From: DATARH01 sp963705325
Lineage (GTDB): Bacteria; Pseudomonadota; Alphaproteobacteria; ATCC43930; CGMCC-115725
DNA: 64,000 nucleotides
Reading direction: 5' to 3'
NCBI GenBank assembly: GCA_963705325.1
Contig: OY970069.1
Coordinates: 558,001 to 622,000, forward strand
Positions 1 to 8,738 of the stretch are shown piece by piece (the first letter of the stretch is position 1; each line of letters opens with the position of its first letter). The translations under genes and the position numbers were made by a program. A model generated the notes under the pieces. That model saw only the letters and a list, made by a program, of their open reading frames with translations. It made no database searches and had not been told where the DNA came from.

Positions 1-436
1 GGGCGAGCGCGAGGTCGAGACCCTTGATCGTGCCCGGCACCGCGACCGCTAGATAGCCGCGCAGGCTCGCCTCGGGGATTGGTTTGCCGTCCTTGTCGAG
101 ATACATGTCGGGCGTCGCCGCGCCGGGTGCCGTCTCACGGAAATTGATGAAAATCGTGCTACCATCGGCGCGCCGGATCAGCATGAACCCGCCGCCGCCG
201 ATATTGCCGCAGCACGGGTCGACCACCGCCAACGCGTAGCTGACCGCAACTGCGGCATCGATCGCGTTGCCACCCGCCTTGAGGATCGCGAGCCCCGCCT
301 CACTTGCCAATCGCTGCGCCGAGACAACCATCCCATGGCGCCCTTCGTCCGCCACGGCCGACCGCAACAAAACCATTTGCGCCAACGCAAAAAGTAGCGC
401 GCGCCTAAATTTTCGCCGGTGGAGAGGATTGTGCAA
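1..436 (-). CDS. ggt: Gamma-glutamyltransferase, N-terminal part (runs off the window)
   Basis: N-terminal 145 codons of a gamma-glutamyltranspeptidase, an Ntn-type enzyme that cleaves and transfers the gamma-glutamyl group of glutathione in the periplasm. The family opening is clear: MVVSAQRLASEAGLAIL, then LKAGGNAIDAAVA, CCGNIGGGGFMLIR and AVPGTIKGLDLA. The catalytic Thr region lies beyond base 1. I place the start at a TTG (434-436), which gives a basic n-region, a hydrophobic core (RALLFALAQMVLLRSAVA) and a plausible signal peptidase site. An ATG 22 codons further in would cut into this signal. It is transcribed away from the polysaccharide locus. Family assignment is secure; the start is moderately sure. 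Confidence 0.85.
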   Translation of the reverse strand, partial: MHNPLHRRKFRRALLFALAQMVLLRSAVADEGRHGMVVSAQRLASEAGLAILKAGGNAIDAAVAVSYALAVVDPCCGNIGGGGFMLIRRADGSTIFINFRETAPGAATPDMYLDKDGKPIPEASLRGYLAVAVPGTIKGLDLALA

Positions 437-646
437 CGCTTAGCCCCGATCATGCGCCACTGGGTAGCCCGATTGGCGCAAAGCTCTGTCGTTATCGAAA
501 CCTTAAGTAAACAACTATGAATTAACCAACAATTGGCGGTGAATTCAAATCAAGTTCTAGTTAGTTTCGACCCATCGATCATTTGGGCGCCCCAGCATCC
601 CGCTGGCGACAATCGCCCCACCGACAGGTATCGCCGCATAGTGACC

Positions 647-2275
647 ATGCCGAATTCGCCTTCTAGCAACGCCAATATAGCCAATTTTCGCCTGCCGCCA
701 GCCTCTGGGCTGGGCGTCGATCTCGGAAGGCTGCGCGCCACGCGCCTCGACACGCCAGGCGAGCGCGGCAAGCGCATCGCCGACCCGGTAACGCGCCGGC
801 AGAGCGTGCCGGCCTTTGTACCCGAGCCCTTTTCGCTCGACGCCGAGCGGCCGCGGCGGATCCATCCAAGCGCGCTGCTGTCCTCGCTCCAGCTCGTCGA
901 TTTCCTTGTCGTGCTGGTAACCGGCGGCGCCGCACTGGCGCTGCAGTGGCTGAACACCCTGCCGCCGATCAACCTGACGGCGATTGCCAGCAGCCTGGTG
1001 CTGGCGTTGATGATGCGCGCCCTGGAACCCGGGCCGGGTCAGCCGCAAGGGCTGCTTCGGCGCAATCTGCAGAACCTGGTCGTCGACGGCGCGGTGCACG
1101 CATTCACCGCGTTCGCGTTCGCTTTGCTCGTCGTGATCGCGCTGTTCGAGCCGAGCGCCCAAGAGCGCGGGCCACTCATCCAGTATCTCTGCCTGTGGGC
1201 ACTGATCGCGGTTTGCGGGATCACCGTGGTGCGGCTTTGCTTGGGGCATCTGCTGCACCGCTGGCGCGCGGACGGGCGGCTGAAGCAGCTCGTCGCGGTC
1301 TACGGCACCGGCGATCTCGCTGAAAGGCTGGTCGAGCGCCTCGCCGCTTCCTGCCCCGAGAGCGTCGAAATCGTCGGCGCGTTCGACGACCGCTCCGCCC
1401 GCCGCGTTCCCGGCCCATGCCTGCGGCAACTGCGGCACGGCACCACCGCCGAGCTTGTCGAGCTGTCGCGCCGCTGTGAGATCGACCGGATCGTCGTGGC
1501 GCTGCCACATTCGGCCGAACAGCGCCTGCTCGAAATCCTGCGCAAGCTGCACAAGATGCCGGTCGAGATCAGCCTCGCTCCCGACATGGTCGGCTTCAGC
1601 CTGGCGCCCAAAGGTCACGAGGAATTCGGCGGGCTGCCCCTGCTGGATGTCTATGGCCGGCCATTGAGCTTCGGCCAGAGCCTGATCAAGACGGTGTTCG
1701 ATCGTACTGCCGCGGCGGTGGGCCTCATCATTCTGTCACCGGTGCTGCTCTTTGTCGCCGCCGCGATCAAGCTCGACAGCAAGGGGCCGGTGCTGTTCCG
1801 GCAGAACCGGTACGGTTTCGGCGACCGGGTGATCGGCGTCTACAAGTTCCGCACGATGAAGGCCGAGGACGCCGACGCCAACGGCGAAAAGCAGACTGCG
1901 GTCAATGACCCGCGGATCACCCGGATCGGCGGCTTTCTGCGGCGCTCCAGCATCGACGAGCTGCCGCAGCTCTTCAACGTGCTGCGCGGCGAGCTGTCTC
2001 TGGTCGGTCCGCGCCCGCACGCGGTCAGCATGCGCGTCAAGCAACGCCTCAACGAAGACATCGTGCCGGATTACGCGCTGCGCCATCACGTCAAGCCAGG
2101 GATCACCGGCTGGGCGCAGGTTAATGGCTGCCACGGCCCGGTCGAGACCGAGCGCGCGCTGCGCGACCGCGTCACCTACGACCTGGACTACATCAACAAC
2201 TGGTCGCTGTGGTTCGACATTCGCATCCTGCTGCGGACGCTCTTCATCGTCTTTGGCCGGCGCCACGCGTACTAG
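647..2275 (+). CDS. Undecaprenyl-phosphate hexose-1-phosphate transferase (initiating glycosyltransferase)
   Basis: Polyprenyl glycosylphosphotransferase of the WcaJ/GumD/HfsE type. It transfers a sugar-1-phosphate to undecaprenyl phosphate and so starts repeat-unit assembly on the inner membrane. Layout of the roughly 540-residue protein: a variable N-terminus, several membrane segments (about residues 95-210), a Rossmann-like CoA_binding_3 region opening with AVYGTGDLAERLVERL, and a C-terminal bacterial sugar transferase domain from about 345. That domain carries the hallmark motifs KFRTM, SSIDELPQLFNVLRGELSL, GPRP and GITGWAQVNG. The frame is open from a TTG at 533, but the extra stretch is AT-rich like a leader, so I prefer ATG 647 (GTG 641 is also possible). 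First gene of the plus-strand polysaccharide block. Confidence 0.92.
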   Translation: MPNSPSSNANIANFRLPPASGLGVDLGRLRATRLDTPGERGKRIADPVTRRQSVPAFVPEPFSLDAERPRRIHPSALLSSLQLVDFLVVLVTGGAALALQWLNTLPPINLTAIASSLVLALMMRALEPGPGQPQGLLRRNLQNLVVDGAVHAFTAFAFALLVVIALFEPSAQERGPLIQYLCLWALIAVCGITVVRLCLGHLLHRWRADGRLKQLVAVYGTGDLAERLVERLAASCPESVEIVGAFDDRSARRVPGPCLRQLRHGTTAELVELSRRCEIDRIVVALPHSAEQRLLEILRKLHKMPVEISLAPDMVGFSLAPKGHEEFGGLPLLDVYGRPLSFGQSLIKTVFDRTAAAVGLIILSPVLLFVAAAIKLDSKGPVLFRQNRYGFGDRVIGVYKFRTMKAEDADANGEKQTAVNDPRITRIGGFLRRSSIDELPQLFNVLRGELSLVGPRPHAVSMRVKQRLNEDIVPDYALRHHVKPGITGWAQVNGCHGPVETERALRDRVTYDLDYINNWSLWFDIRILLRTLFIVFGRRHAY

Positions 2276-2415
2276 CGCGGCCCGAAAAGACCCCAAGGCC
2301 ACTGCCTGCCGGTTGATTTAGTGCGCACCGTTGCCAGGGTCGCTCACCGGCTGCTTGCGAGCCGCGTTCCGGTTGACCGATACTCCCGGTTCTCAGAGCC
2401 GGGGGGCGGCAAAAA

Positions 2416-3099
2416 GTGAGAAGAGCGTGGCTGGCGGCCATCGCCGGCCTGTTACTCGGCCTCGTCGCCGCATGTGCGCCGCCGGCGCCGAACCTGACCG
2501 GGCCCAACGTGGTCGCAGGCGGGGTGCCGTTGACCTCGGAACACGTGCTGTCGCCGGGCGACGAGTTCGAACTGCGTTTTCCATTCTACCCGGACCTCAA
2601 CGACCGGGTGACGATTGGCCCAGACGGGCGGTTGTCGCTCCAACTCGTCAACACGGTGGCGGTCGGTGGGCTTACCGTCGCCGAGGCGACCAAGCTCTTG
2701 AACGAGCGCTACGCCAAGGTGATCCGCGACCCGCAGGCGACGATCACCGTGCGCGCGTACGCGCCGCAGCAGATTTTTGTCGATGGCTGGGTGGCCAATC
2801 CGGGGCTGGTGCGCAGCGAGGTGCCGTTGACGGTGTCGCGCGCGATTGCGCAGGCCGGCGGCACCAAGACGGGCGCCCATACCGACGCGATCCTGGTGCT
2901 GCGCCGTACCCCCGACGGGGTGGTTCACTATTATCAGGTCGCGCTCGGAAACTATGGCGGCGCCGGTGGCGAAGACCCGCTACTCTCGTCCTATGACGTC
3001 GTCTACGTGCCGAAAAACCTGTTCGGGTCGGTTCAAGACTTTCTCGCCAATTACGTCAAAAACATTCCGTTCTACGTGAGTTATACCATTCCGCCATAA
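2416..3099 (+). CDS. Wza-like polysaccharide export lipoprotein
   Basis: Outer-membrane polysaccharide export (OPX/Wza) family protein of 227 residues. It should form or gate the outer-membrane exit for the polymer. A lipoprotein signal is visible, with hydrophobic IAGLLLGLVAAC and the lipobox Cys at residue 20. Next come the Poly_export domain (LSPGDEFELRFPFYPDL, then VTIGPDGRLSL, LVNTVAVGGLTVAEA) and an SLBB-like segment (QQIFVDGWVANPGLV). The start is a GTG preceded by a G-rich ribosome site. It is short compared with full Wza, like HfsD/GumB-type proteins that lack the terminal amphipathic helix domain. It lies between the initiating transferase and the chain-length regulator, as expected for a Wzx/Wzy locus. 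Confidence 0.9.
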   Translation: MRRAWLAAIAGLLLGLVAACAPPAPNLTGPNVVAGGVPLTSEHVLSPGDEFELRFPFYPDLNDRVTIGPDGRLSLQLVNTVAVGGLTVAEATKLLNERYAKVIRDPQATITVRAYAPQQIFVDGWVANPGLVRSEVPLTVSRAIAQAGGTKTGAHTDAILVLRRTPDGVVHYYQVALGNYGGAGGEDPLLSSYDVVYVPKNLFGSVQDFLANYVKNIPFYVSYTIPP

Positions 3100-3145
3100 T
3101 CATCTTGAGCCTATGTGACGACAGTCTGTCCCCCTGAGATTGCGC

Positions 3146-4570
3146 ATGGCCGGCAACCCCTACGACCTGACTACCCGCGAACTGCTGAGCATCCTGTTTC
3201 GGGAGCGCCTCAAGCTGATCCTCGTGTTCGTCGGGCTGTGTGCGTTGGTCGTGGGCTACTCCTATTTGCTGACCCCGTATTACGAGGCGACGGCGCGACT
3301 CCTCGTTAAAACGGGACGCGAGTTCCAGACCCGCTCCGACCCGAACCAGCCGGTCGTCGCGGTGCCGAGCTCGACAAAGCAGGAGATCGTCAACTCCGAA
3401 ATCCAGATCCTCAACAGCCGCGACCTGGCCCTGGCGGTGATCGATCGCATCGGCGCCGACAAACTTTATCCCGGAGTCACGGCCGACACCGCGCTGCGCA
3501 GCTTCCAGAGCGACCTCAAGGTCTCGCCGGTCGAGCAGGCTGACGTCATTGACGTCAGTTACAAGAATCGCGACCGCGACGTCGCGATCAGCGCGCTGGG
3601 CGCTCTCGTCGAACTCTATCAGCAGAAGCACGCCGAGATGTTCGCCGACCCGCGCTACAAATTTCTCGACGTGCAGACCAAGCAGTACCAAGACCAGCTT
3701 GATGCCGTGGTCAAAAAAGAGGCCGATATCCGCAGCGCCAAATCGCTGTTCGATGTCGACGCGCAACGCGCCAAGCTGTTGGACGACCGCGCCGCCACTA
3801 CCTCGATCTTGGAGCAGCTGCGCAGTCAATCGATCGATGCGCACCAGCGCATCGATTTCCTTACCGACCGGCTCAAGACCACGCCGCCGCTGATCCCGGC
3901 GGGCGTCGCCCCGGCCGATGCCGTCGAGCAAGCCAAGGCGCGGCTTCTCGACCTCCAGGTCAAATTGCAGCAACTCCACGATCGCTATGTCGGCGACGTC
4001 AAGCCGATGCAGGACACCGACGCCGAGATCGCTCAGCTCAAGCAATTTCTCGCGCGCAACGACCCGCTGAATCGCAAGGAGTGGTCGCAGCGCAACACCG
4101 CTTACGACGACATGGTCGTTGCGCTCAACCGGGCGATGGCCGACGCCGCGCCGCTCGATCAGCAGATCGAACTACGCCAGAAGCAAGCGCAGACGATTGA
4201 GGCGCGCCTGCGCGACCTCGAGGAGGGCGCCACCGCGATTAGCGATCTCGAACGCGAGCGGAGGGTTCTCGAGGAGTTGGTCCACACCTACCGCACCCGT
4301 TACGAAGAGGCGCGGATGAACGAGGACCTCGATCGCGATCGGGTGGTCAGCATCAGCGTCATCCAACATCCCGACGCGGCGACAAGGCCCGCCGGGCCGC
4401 ATCATCTGCCCTTCGCGCTCGCCGGCATCCTCATCGGACTCTTGGGTGCCGGGGGGCTGTTGCTCTACTACCTGGTTTTCCGCGAAACCCTAATCACCGT
4501 CGAAAGCGTCGAGCGCCTGATCGGGTTGCCGGTCGTGGCGTCGGTAGCGGCTCAACCCCCGCAGCATTAG
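3146..4570 (+). CDS. Wzc/GumC-like chain-length determinant without kinase domain
   Basis: Polysaccharide co-polymerase that controls chain length and bridges the inner membrane to the Wza-type exporter. The 474-residue protein has an N-terminal membrane segment (about 23-43) followed by the Wzz-type opening LLTPYYEATARLLVKTGREF. A long periplasmic, heptad-rich alpha-helical body follows, then a second membrane segment (about 422-445). Only about 27 residues follow, so the fused C-terminal tyrosine kinase of Wzc is absent. The kinase-like partner is probably the separate protein at 15536-16273. ATG 3146 is chosen over an in-frame TTG two codons upstream because the TGAGA ribosome site is well placed for it. 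Confidence 0.9.
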   Translation: MAGNPYDLTTRELLSILFRERLKLILVFVGLCALVVGYSYLLTPYYEATARLLVKTGREFQTRSDPNQPVVAVPSSTKQEIVNSEIQILNSRDLALAVIDRIGADKLYPGVTADTALRSFQSDLKVSPVEQADVIDVSYKNRDRDVAISALGALVELYQQKHAEMFADPRYKFLDVQTKQYQDQLDAVVKKEADIRSAKSLFDVDAQRAKLLDDRAATTSILEQLRSQSIDAHQRIDFLTDRLKTTPPLIPAGVAPADAVEQAKARLLDLQVKLQQLHDRYVGDVKPMQDTDAEIAQLKQFLARNDPLNRKEWSQRNTAYDDMVVALNRAMADAAPLDQQIELRQKQAQTIEARLRDLEEGATAISDLERERRVLEELVHTYRTRYEEARMNEDLDRDRVVSISVIQHPDAATRPAGPHHLPFALAGILIGLLGAGGLLLYYLVFRETLITVESVERLIGLPVVASVAAQPPQH

Positions 4571-4647
4571 CCGAAACAACCCGCGGCAAACCAGTTCTTA
4601 AGGGTCGGCGGGGGATGATCGCGCTCCCCTAACGGACTGCTCCCGCC

Positions 4648-5916
4648 ATGAGCCTCGGCACCGATGACCGCCGCGTTCTCTACGTCTTGCAAGGCCTGCC
4701 GGTGCCGTTCGACCGGCGCGCCTGGCTCCATGCGACGACGCTCGCCGCGAACGGCTACGCGGTCAGCTTCATCTGCCCGAAGGGACGCGGCTACAACCTC
4801 TCGCGCGAGGAGCGCGAAGGGGTCGACATCTACCGCTATTGGCGTCCCGTTGAAGGCGAGGGCAAGCTCGCTTTCATCGCCGAGTCGCTGTGGTGCTTTT
4901 TCGCGACCTTCTTTCTATCGCTCCGGGTGGCGCTGTTCGGGCGCGGTTTCGACATTCTCCACATCTGCAACCCGCCGGAGATCTACTGGCCGATCGCCTG
5001 GTTCTGGCGCGCCTTCGGCAAAGTGTTCATCTGGGACCACCGCGACCTCTCGCCGGAACTCGCCGCGGCCAAGTTTGGTGCCGGCGACGGCCTTATCATG
5101 TCGCTGCTCTTGCTGCTCGAGCGGCTAAGCTTCGGGGCCGCGCAGATCGTTGTCGCGACCAATGAGAGCTACAAGAAGATCGCCATCGAGCGCGGCGGCA
5201 AGCGCCCAGACGACATCTTCATCGTCCGCTCGGCGCCATCGCTGTCGAAATTCAAGGTTTACGAACCCGATCCATCCTTCAGGAAGGGCAAGCCGCACCT
5301 CGTGCTCTATCTCGGCGAGATGGGCCCGCAGGACGGCGTCGACAATCTGATCCGGGCCTTGAAGGCGATGCGCGACGAGTTGGGACGGGACGATTTCCAC
5401 TGCGTGCTGATCGGCGGCGGCACCTATCAGCCGACCGTCGCCGCTTTCGCCGAGGAGATCGGCGTCGGCGATCTCTGCACCTTCACCGGCATCGTCAGCG
5501 ACGAGGAGCTGTGCCGCATCCTCTCGTCGGGCGACGTCGCCGTCGACCCGCTGCCGAAGAACGGCTGGTCCGACCGCAGCACGATGAACAAGGTGCTCGA
5601 ATACATGTTTTTCGGCCTGCCCATCGTCGTCGGCGAACTGACCGAAGCGCGGGTGTCGGCGGACGCCGCCGCGCTCTATGTCGAGCCGGGAAGCGCATCG
5701 GCGATGGCCAAGGGCATCGCCGTGCTGCTCGACGATGCGGCACTGCGGCAAAGTATGGGTGCATTCGGCCAGAGCCGGTTGCGCAATACGATGGCCTTCG
5801 AGTACTCGGTCCCGCATCTGCTGGCCGCATACGACACCGCCTGGGCGAAGGTCCGTCACGCGGTGTTCCGCCGACGCGATCACGTTCAGCCAGAGCATAT
5901 TGATTTAGCTGAGTGA
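4648..5916 (+). CDS. Glycosyltransferase, GT-B fold (GT4-like)
   Basis: Predicted cytosolic or membrane-associated glycosyltransferase of 422 residues, adding one sugar to the lipid-linked repeat unit. The N-terminal acceptor domain starts VLYVLQGLPVPFDRRAW and contains hydrophobic stretches near residues 78-100 and a conserved WDHRDLSPEL segment. The donor domain has LVLYLGEMGPQDGVDNLI and a C-terminal region MNKVLEYMFFGLPIVV that matches the nucleotide-sugar site of GT4 enzymes (a Glu after the Lys-Val pair). Sugar specificity cannot be read from sequence. It follows the chain-length gene by 77 bases. Confidence 0.88.
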   Translation: MSLGTDDRRVLYVLQGLPVPFDRRAWLHATTLAANGYAVSFICPKGRGYNLSREEREGVDIYRYWRPVEGEGKLAFIAESLWCFFATFFLSLRVALFGRGFDILHICNPPEIYWPIAWFWRAFGKVFIWDHRDLSPELAAAKFGAGDGLIMSLLLLLERLSFGAAQIVVATNESYKKIAIERGGKRPDDIFIVRSAPSLSKFKVYEPDPSFRKGKPHLVLYLGEMGPQDGVDNLIRALKAMRDELGRDDFHCVLIGGGTYQPTVAAFAEEIGVGDLCTFTGIVSDEELCRILSSGDVAVDPLPKNGWSDRSTMNKVLEYMFFGLPIVVGELTEARVSADAAALYVEPGSASAMAKGIAVLLDDAALRQSMGAFGQSRLRNTMAFEYSVPHLLAAYDTAWAKVRHAVFRRRDHVQPEHIDLAE

Positions 5917-6032
5917 ATTTCCGATCGCCGCCGCGTATCGCGGGTCTGGCGCGCGTATACTCTCGCCTATACTCTACCGCCTCCCCCACCGCGCCGCTTG
6001 GGATCGGCGCCCGGTAATGCGTGAGGCCCCCA

Positions 6033-6950
6033 ATGTACGAGCAATTCTATGGCCTGTTTCGCGCCCCGTTCGCGGTGACGCCGGACCCGAGCCTTCTCTA
6101 CATGAGCCGCGTGCACCGCGAGGCGCTGGCCACGATCGTCTACGGGATCGAAACCCGCAAAGGCTTCATCGTCTGCACCGGCGAGGTCGGCACCGGCAAG
6201 ACCACCGTGGTGCGCGCCTTCTTCGACTTGGCGCGCAGCGACAGTTTCGAGATCATCTATACCTTCACACCGCAAATCGGGCCGCTGGAGATGGCGACCC
6301 ATATCTGCCGCGAATTGGGCGAAGACGACCCGCCAAGCGTCTTCGCCGCGGTGCCGCGGCTGTCGTGGAAGCTGCTCGAAATCTACGAAAGCGGCCGCAC
6401 CGTCGTGCTGATGATCGACGAGGCGCAGCTGCTGCCGCCCGAGACGCTCGAATTCCTCCGCCTGCTCAGCAATTTCGAGACCGACCGCGAAAAGCTGATC
6501 CAGATCGTGCTGGTCGGCCAACCCGAGCTCGACGCCACCCTGGCGCGGCGCGATATGCGTCAGGTCAACCAGCGGATCGCGATGCGCGCCCGCCTAGCGC
6601 CGCTGAACCTCACCGAGAGCATCGAATATATCGAGCATCGCCTGCTGGCGAGCGGCGCCGAGGATTTGGCGCAGATCATGTCGCCCGGCGCGGCCTGCTG
6701 CATCGCCGAGGCGTCGGGCGGGATCCCGCGCGCGATCAACATCCTCGCCGATAATGTGCTCATCGCCGGGCTCGGCGCCGGGCAGCAGCCGGTCGGCAGC
6801 AAGCTCGCCGAAGGTGCGGTGCGCGAGTTCATCGGCATGACCGGCAAGCCGGGCTTCCGCCGGCGCCGGCTCGGCCTCCCGGGCATCAGCTTGCGGCATC
6901 GGGCCCATCGCTTCGACTCGGCCCCGGCGGCGACCGGGTTCGCGCGCTGA
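6033..6950 (+). CDS. ExeA/GspA-type AAA ATPase of polysaccharide loci
   Basis: P-loop ATPase of the ExeA/XrtA-associated family, about 305 residues. The start is typical (MYEQFYGLFRAPFAVTPDP). Walker A is GEVGTGKT at about residues 50-57 and Walker B is VVLMIDEAQ at about 124-132, with the family sensor region LVGQPELDATLARRDMRQ after it. ATG 6033 is preferred over upstream GTG 6021 because GTGAGG lies seven bases before it. Such ATPases accompany exopolysaccharide genes, often with an exosortase. No exosortase or PEP-CTERM protein is visible here. A coupling role in export is inference from context. Confidence 0.85.
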   Translation: MYEQFYGLFRAPFAVTPDPSLLYMSRVHREALATIVYGIETRKGFIVCTGEVGTGKTTVVRAFFDLARSDSFEIIYTFTPQIGPLEMATHICRELGEDDPPSVFAAVPRLSWKLLEIYESGRTVVLMIDEAQLLPPETLEFLRLLSNFETDREKLIQIVLVGQPELDATLARRDMRQVNQRIAMRARLAPLNLTESIEYIEHRLLASGAEDLAQIMSPGAACCIAEASGGIPRAINILADNVLIAGLGAGQQPVGSKLAEGAVREFIGMTGKPGFRRRRLGLPGISLRHRAHRFDSAPAATGFAR

Positions 6951-7006
6951 CGAATAGCCGGCGCTCCACCGTTTCTTAAGCTCTCGGGCCGACAATTTGG
7001 CCCGTC

Positions 7007-8050
7007 ATGAGCATCGCCGCCGACGCCGCCGGAAAACGAATTCTCGTTCAGCCGGGTCGCAACGCATTTCCCGACATGAGTTCGTATATCAGCGAGCATT
7101 TCGGCTTCGATCTGCTGCAGCTGAGCGACTACGAAATCCATCGCGCCCAGAGCAAATGGGCGCATCTGCGGGGCCTCATCTGGCAGTCCTTCGATCTCGT
7201 CCGCTCGCTAGGCCGCCTTAGGCGCTGCCGCGTTGTCATCGCGATCGGCCCAATCTCGTACCTGATCAAGTTGCTGAAACGCCTCCGCCTCATCAGCTAC
7301 GAAAAGTCCTTCTGCCTCGGCTGGCATGTCCGCTCGCCGCGCTGGTTCCCGGTGTTTCGTGCGCTGAGCAGGCTCGATTCTGAGGGCGACCACTACATCG
7401 TCTTCAGCGAGTGGGAGATCGGTCTCTACCAGGCCAATCTCGGCATCGACGCCGAGCGCATGCATTTCCTGCCTTACGGCGATTGGTCGGGCGCGGACGA
7501 ACCGGCGGGCCCGGCCGGCCCGGATTCCGATGCGGGAGAATATTATTTCGCCGGCGGTTACAGCAATCGCGACTACCCGGCGCTGATCGCCGCGTTCTGC
7601 AAGATTCCGGCACAGCTCCTTATCGTTTGCTCGGCGCTCAATAAGGAATTGGACACACTCGACATTCCACCGAACGTGGCGATCCTGCGCGACCTGCCGG
7701 GCGATCAGTTCGACACTTATCTTCGCGACGCCAAGGCCTGCATCATCCCGCTCAAGCACGATACCGGTGCGTCGGGCCAGAGCGTCATGCTGCGCCTGAT
7801 GCGCAACCGGAAGGCCATCATCGCCACCGACTTCGGCGGCGTTCGCGGCTATGTCGTCGACGGCGAGTCGGGCATCCTCGTCAAGGATATCGCGCGCGAT
7901 CTTCCCGCCGCGATCGACAGCATCGAGCGCGATCCCACGGCCGCCACCGCAATGGGCGAAGCCGCCTATGAGCGCTACCGCCGCTATTTCTCGCTGGCCG
8001 CCGGCGGCGAGGCGCTGGGCCGCATTCTCGACCCGGCGATCGCCGAATGA
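7007..8050 (+). CDS. Glycosyltransferase, probable GT-B family
   Basis: Probable glycosyltransferase of 347 residues. The C-terminal half looks like a GT4/GT1 donor domain: YYFAGGYSNRDYPALI, then ILRDLPGDQFDTYLRDAKACIIPL and RNRKAIIATDFGGVRGYVVDG. The N-terminal acceptor domain is divergent and includes a basic, hydrophobic patch (ISYLIKLLKRLRLIS) that could bind the membrane. It sits in the polysaccharide block and faces a minus-strand gene that ends 26 bases further on. Acceptor and donor sugars are unknown. Family placement rests on pattern only, so it is a little less sure than the neighbouring transferases. Confidence 0.78.
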   Translation: MSIAADAAGKRILVQPGRNAFPDMSSYISEHFGFDLLQLSDYEIHRAQSKWAHLRGLIWQSFDLVRSLGRLRRCRVVIAIGPISYLIKLLKRLRLISYEKSFCLGWHVRSPRWFPVFRALSRLDSEGDHYIVFSEWEIGLYQANLGIDAERMHFLPYGDWSGADEPAGPAGPDSDAGEYYFAGGYSNRDYPALIAAFCKIPAQLLIVCSALNKELDTLDIPPNVAILRDLPGDQFDTYLRDAKACIIPLKHDTGASGQSVMLRLMRNRKAIIATDFGGVRGYVVDGESGILVKDIARDLPAAIDSIERDPTAATAMGEAAYERYRRYFSLAAGGEALGRILDPAIAE

Positions 8051-8076
8051 CCCGGTCCGCCACCGTGGATCGAATC

Positions 8077-8661
8077 CTAGTGGCAGCTCTCGGCGATCTT
8101 TCGGGCAGCTGCCGATTTCGGCATCCGGAAATCGTCAATGAAGACGACGTACTCAGCGCCGGTCCGCGGGTTCTTCACGGTTGCGCGGCCGGCCCGGTTG
8201 AACTCACCGGTGAGGGTATCGCCGTTGGCGATGGTGCCTCCCGACAATCGCTCGAGGATCGCGTAGCCCTGCGGCGTGTTGACGAAGATTTTGTTGCCGC
8301 AGCCCTCGGCATGCTCGACCTGGCCGCTGGTGAAGTTCGCGGTCTGCAAGCGGCAGCTGGCGGCGATGCGCACGCTCACTTCGGATTTGCTGAGACCCCG
8401 CTCGTCAATGCTCGCCGTGAAGCGCCGCCCGGACTTGCTGTCGTAGAACAAGCCAAAGCCGACCCGATTGAGGTCTCCGACGATCGTATCGCCATCGTCG
8501 GCCGCGCCTGGCTGCGATGCGATCAGCACCGAATAGCCGTCGTCGGAGCCGGCGAAGATCTTGTCGCCGCAACCCTTGGCGCGCAGCACCGTACCGTCGG
8601 CGAACGCGGGCGCGGCAAGGCCGACAAGCGTGACCGCCATGACAATGGATTTAATGCGCAT
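8077..8661 (-). CDS. Secreted protein of unknown function with two 90-residue repeats
   Basis: I do not recognise this 194-residue protein. It has a clear Sec signal peptide (cleavage near AFA-DG, residues 21/22). The mature part is two copies of one domain with an exact 90-residue period and no gaps: GCGDKIF (30-36) matches GCGNKIF (120-126), GY 42-43 matches 132-133, GDT 57-59 matches 147-149, NR 65-66 matches 155-156, and Cys103 matches Cys193. Each copy therefore has two Cys (31/103 and 121/193), suggesting one disulfide per domain in the periplasm or outside the cell. It is on the opposite strand within the polysaccharide locus, divergent from the polymerase gene 77 bases away. A surface or polymer-binding role would be a guess. 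Confidence 0.8.
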   Translation of the reverse strand: MRIKSIVMAVTLVGLAAPAFADGTVLRAKGCGDKIFAGSDDGYSVLIASQPGAADDGDTIVGDLNRVGFGLFYDSKSGRRFTASIDERGLSKSEVSVRIAASCRLQTANFTSGQVEHAEGCGNKIFVNTPQGYAILERLSGGTIANGDTLTGEFNRAGRATVKNPRTGAEYVVFIDDFRMPKSAAARKIAESCH

Positions 8662-8738
8662 CCCGGCACCAAGCTGTCACTGGCGCGCGCCGGGCGCAAC
8701 GCCGTCGCCGCGGATATGGGATCGCGCGAGGTCGCGGG

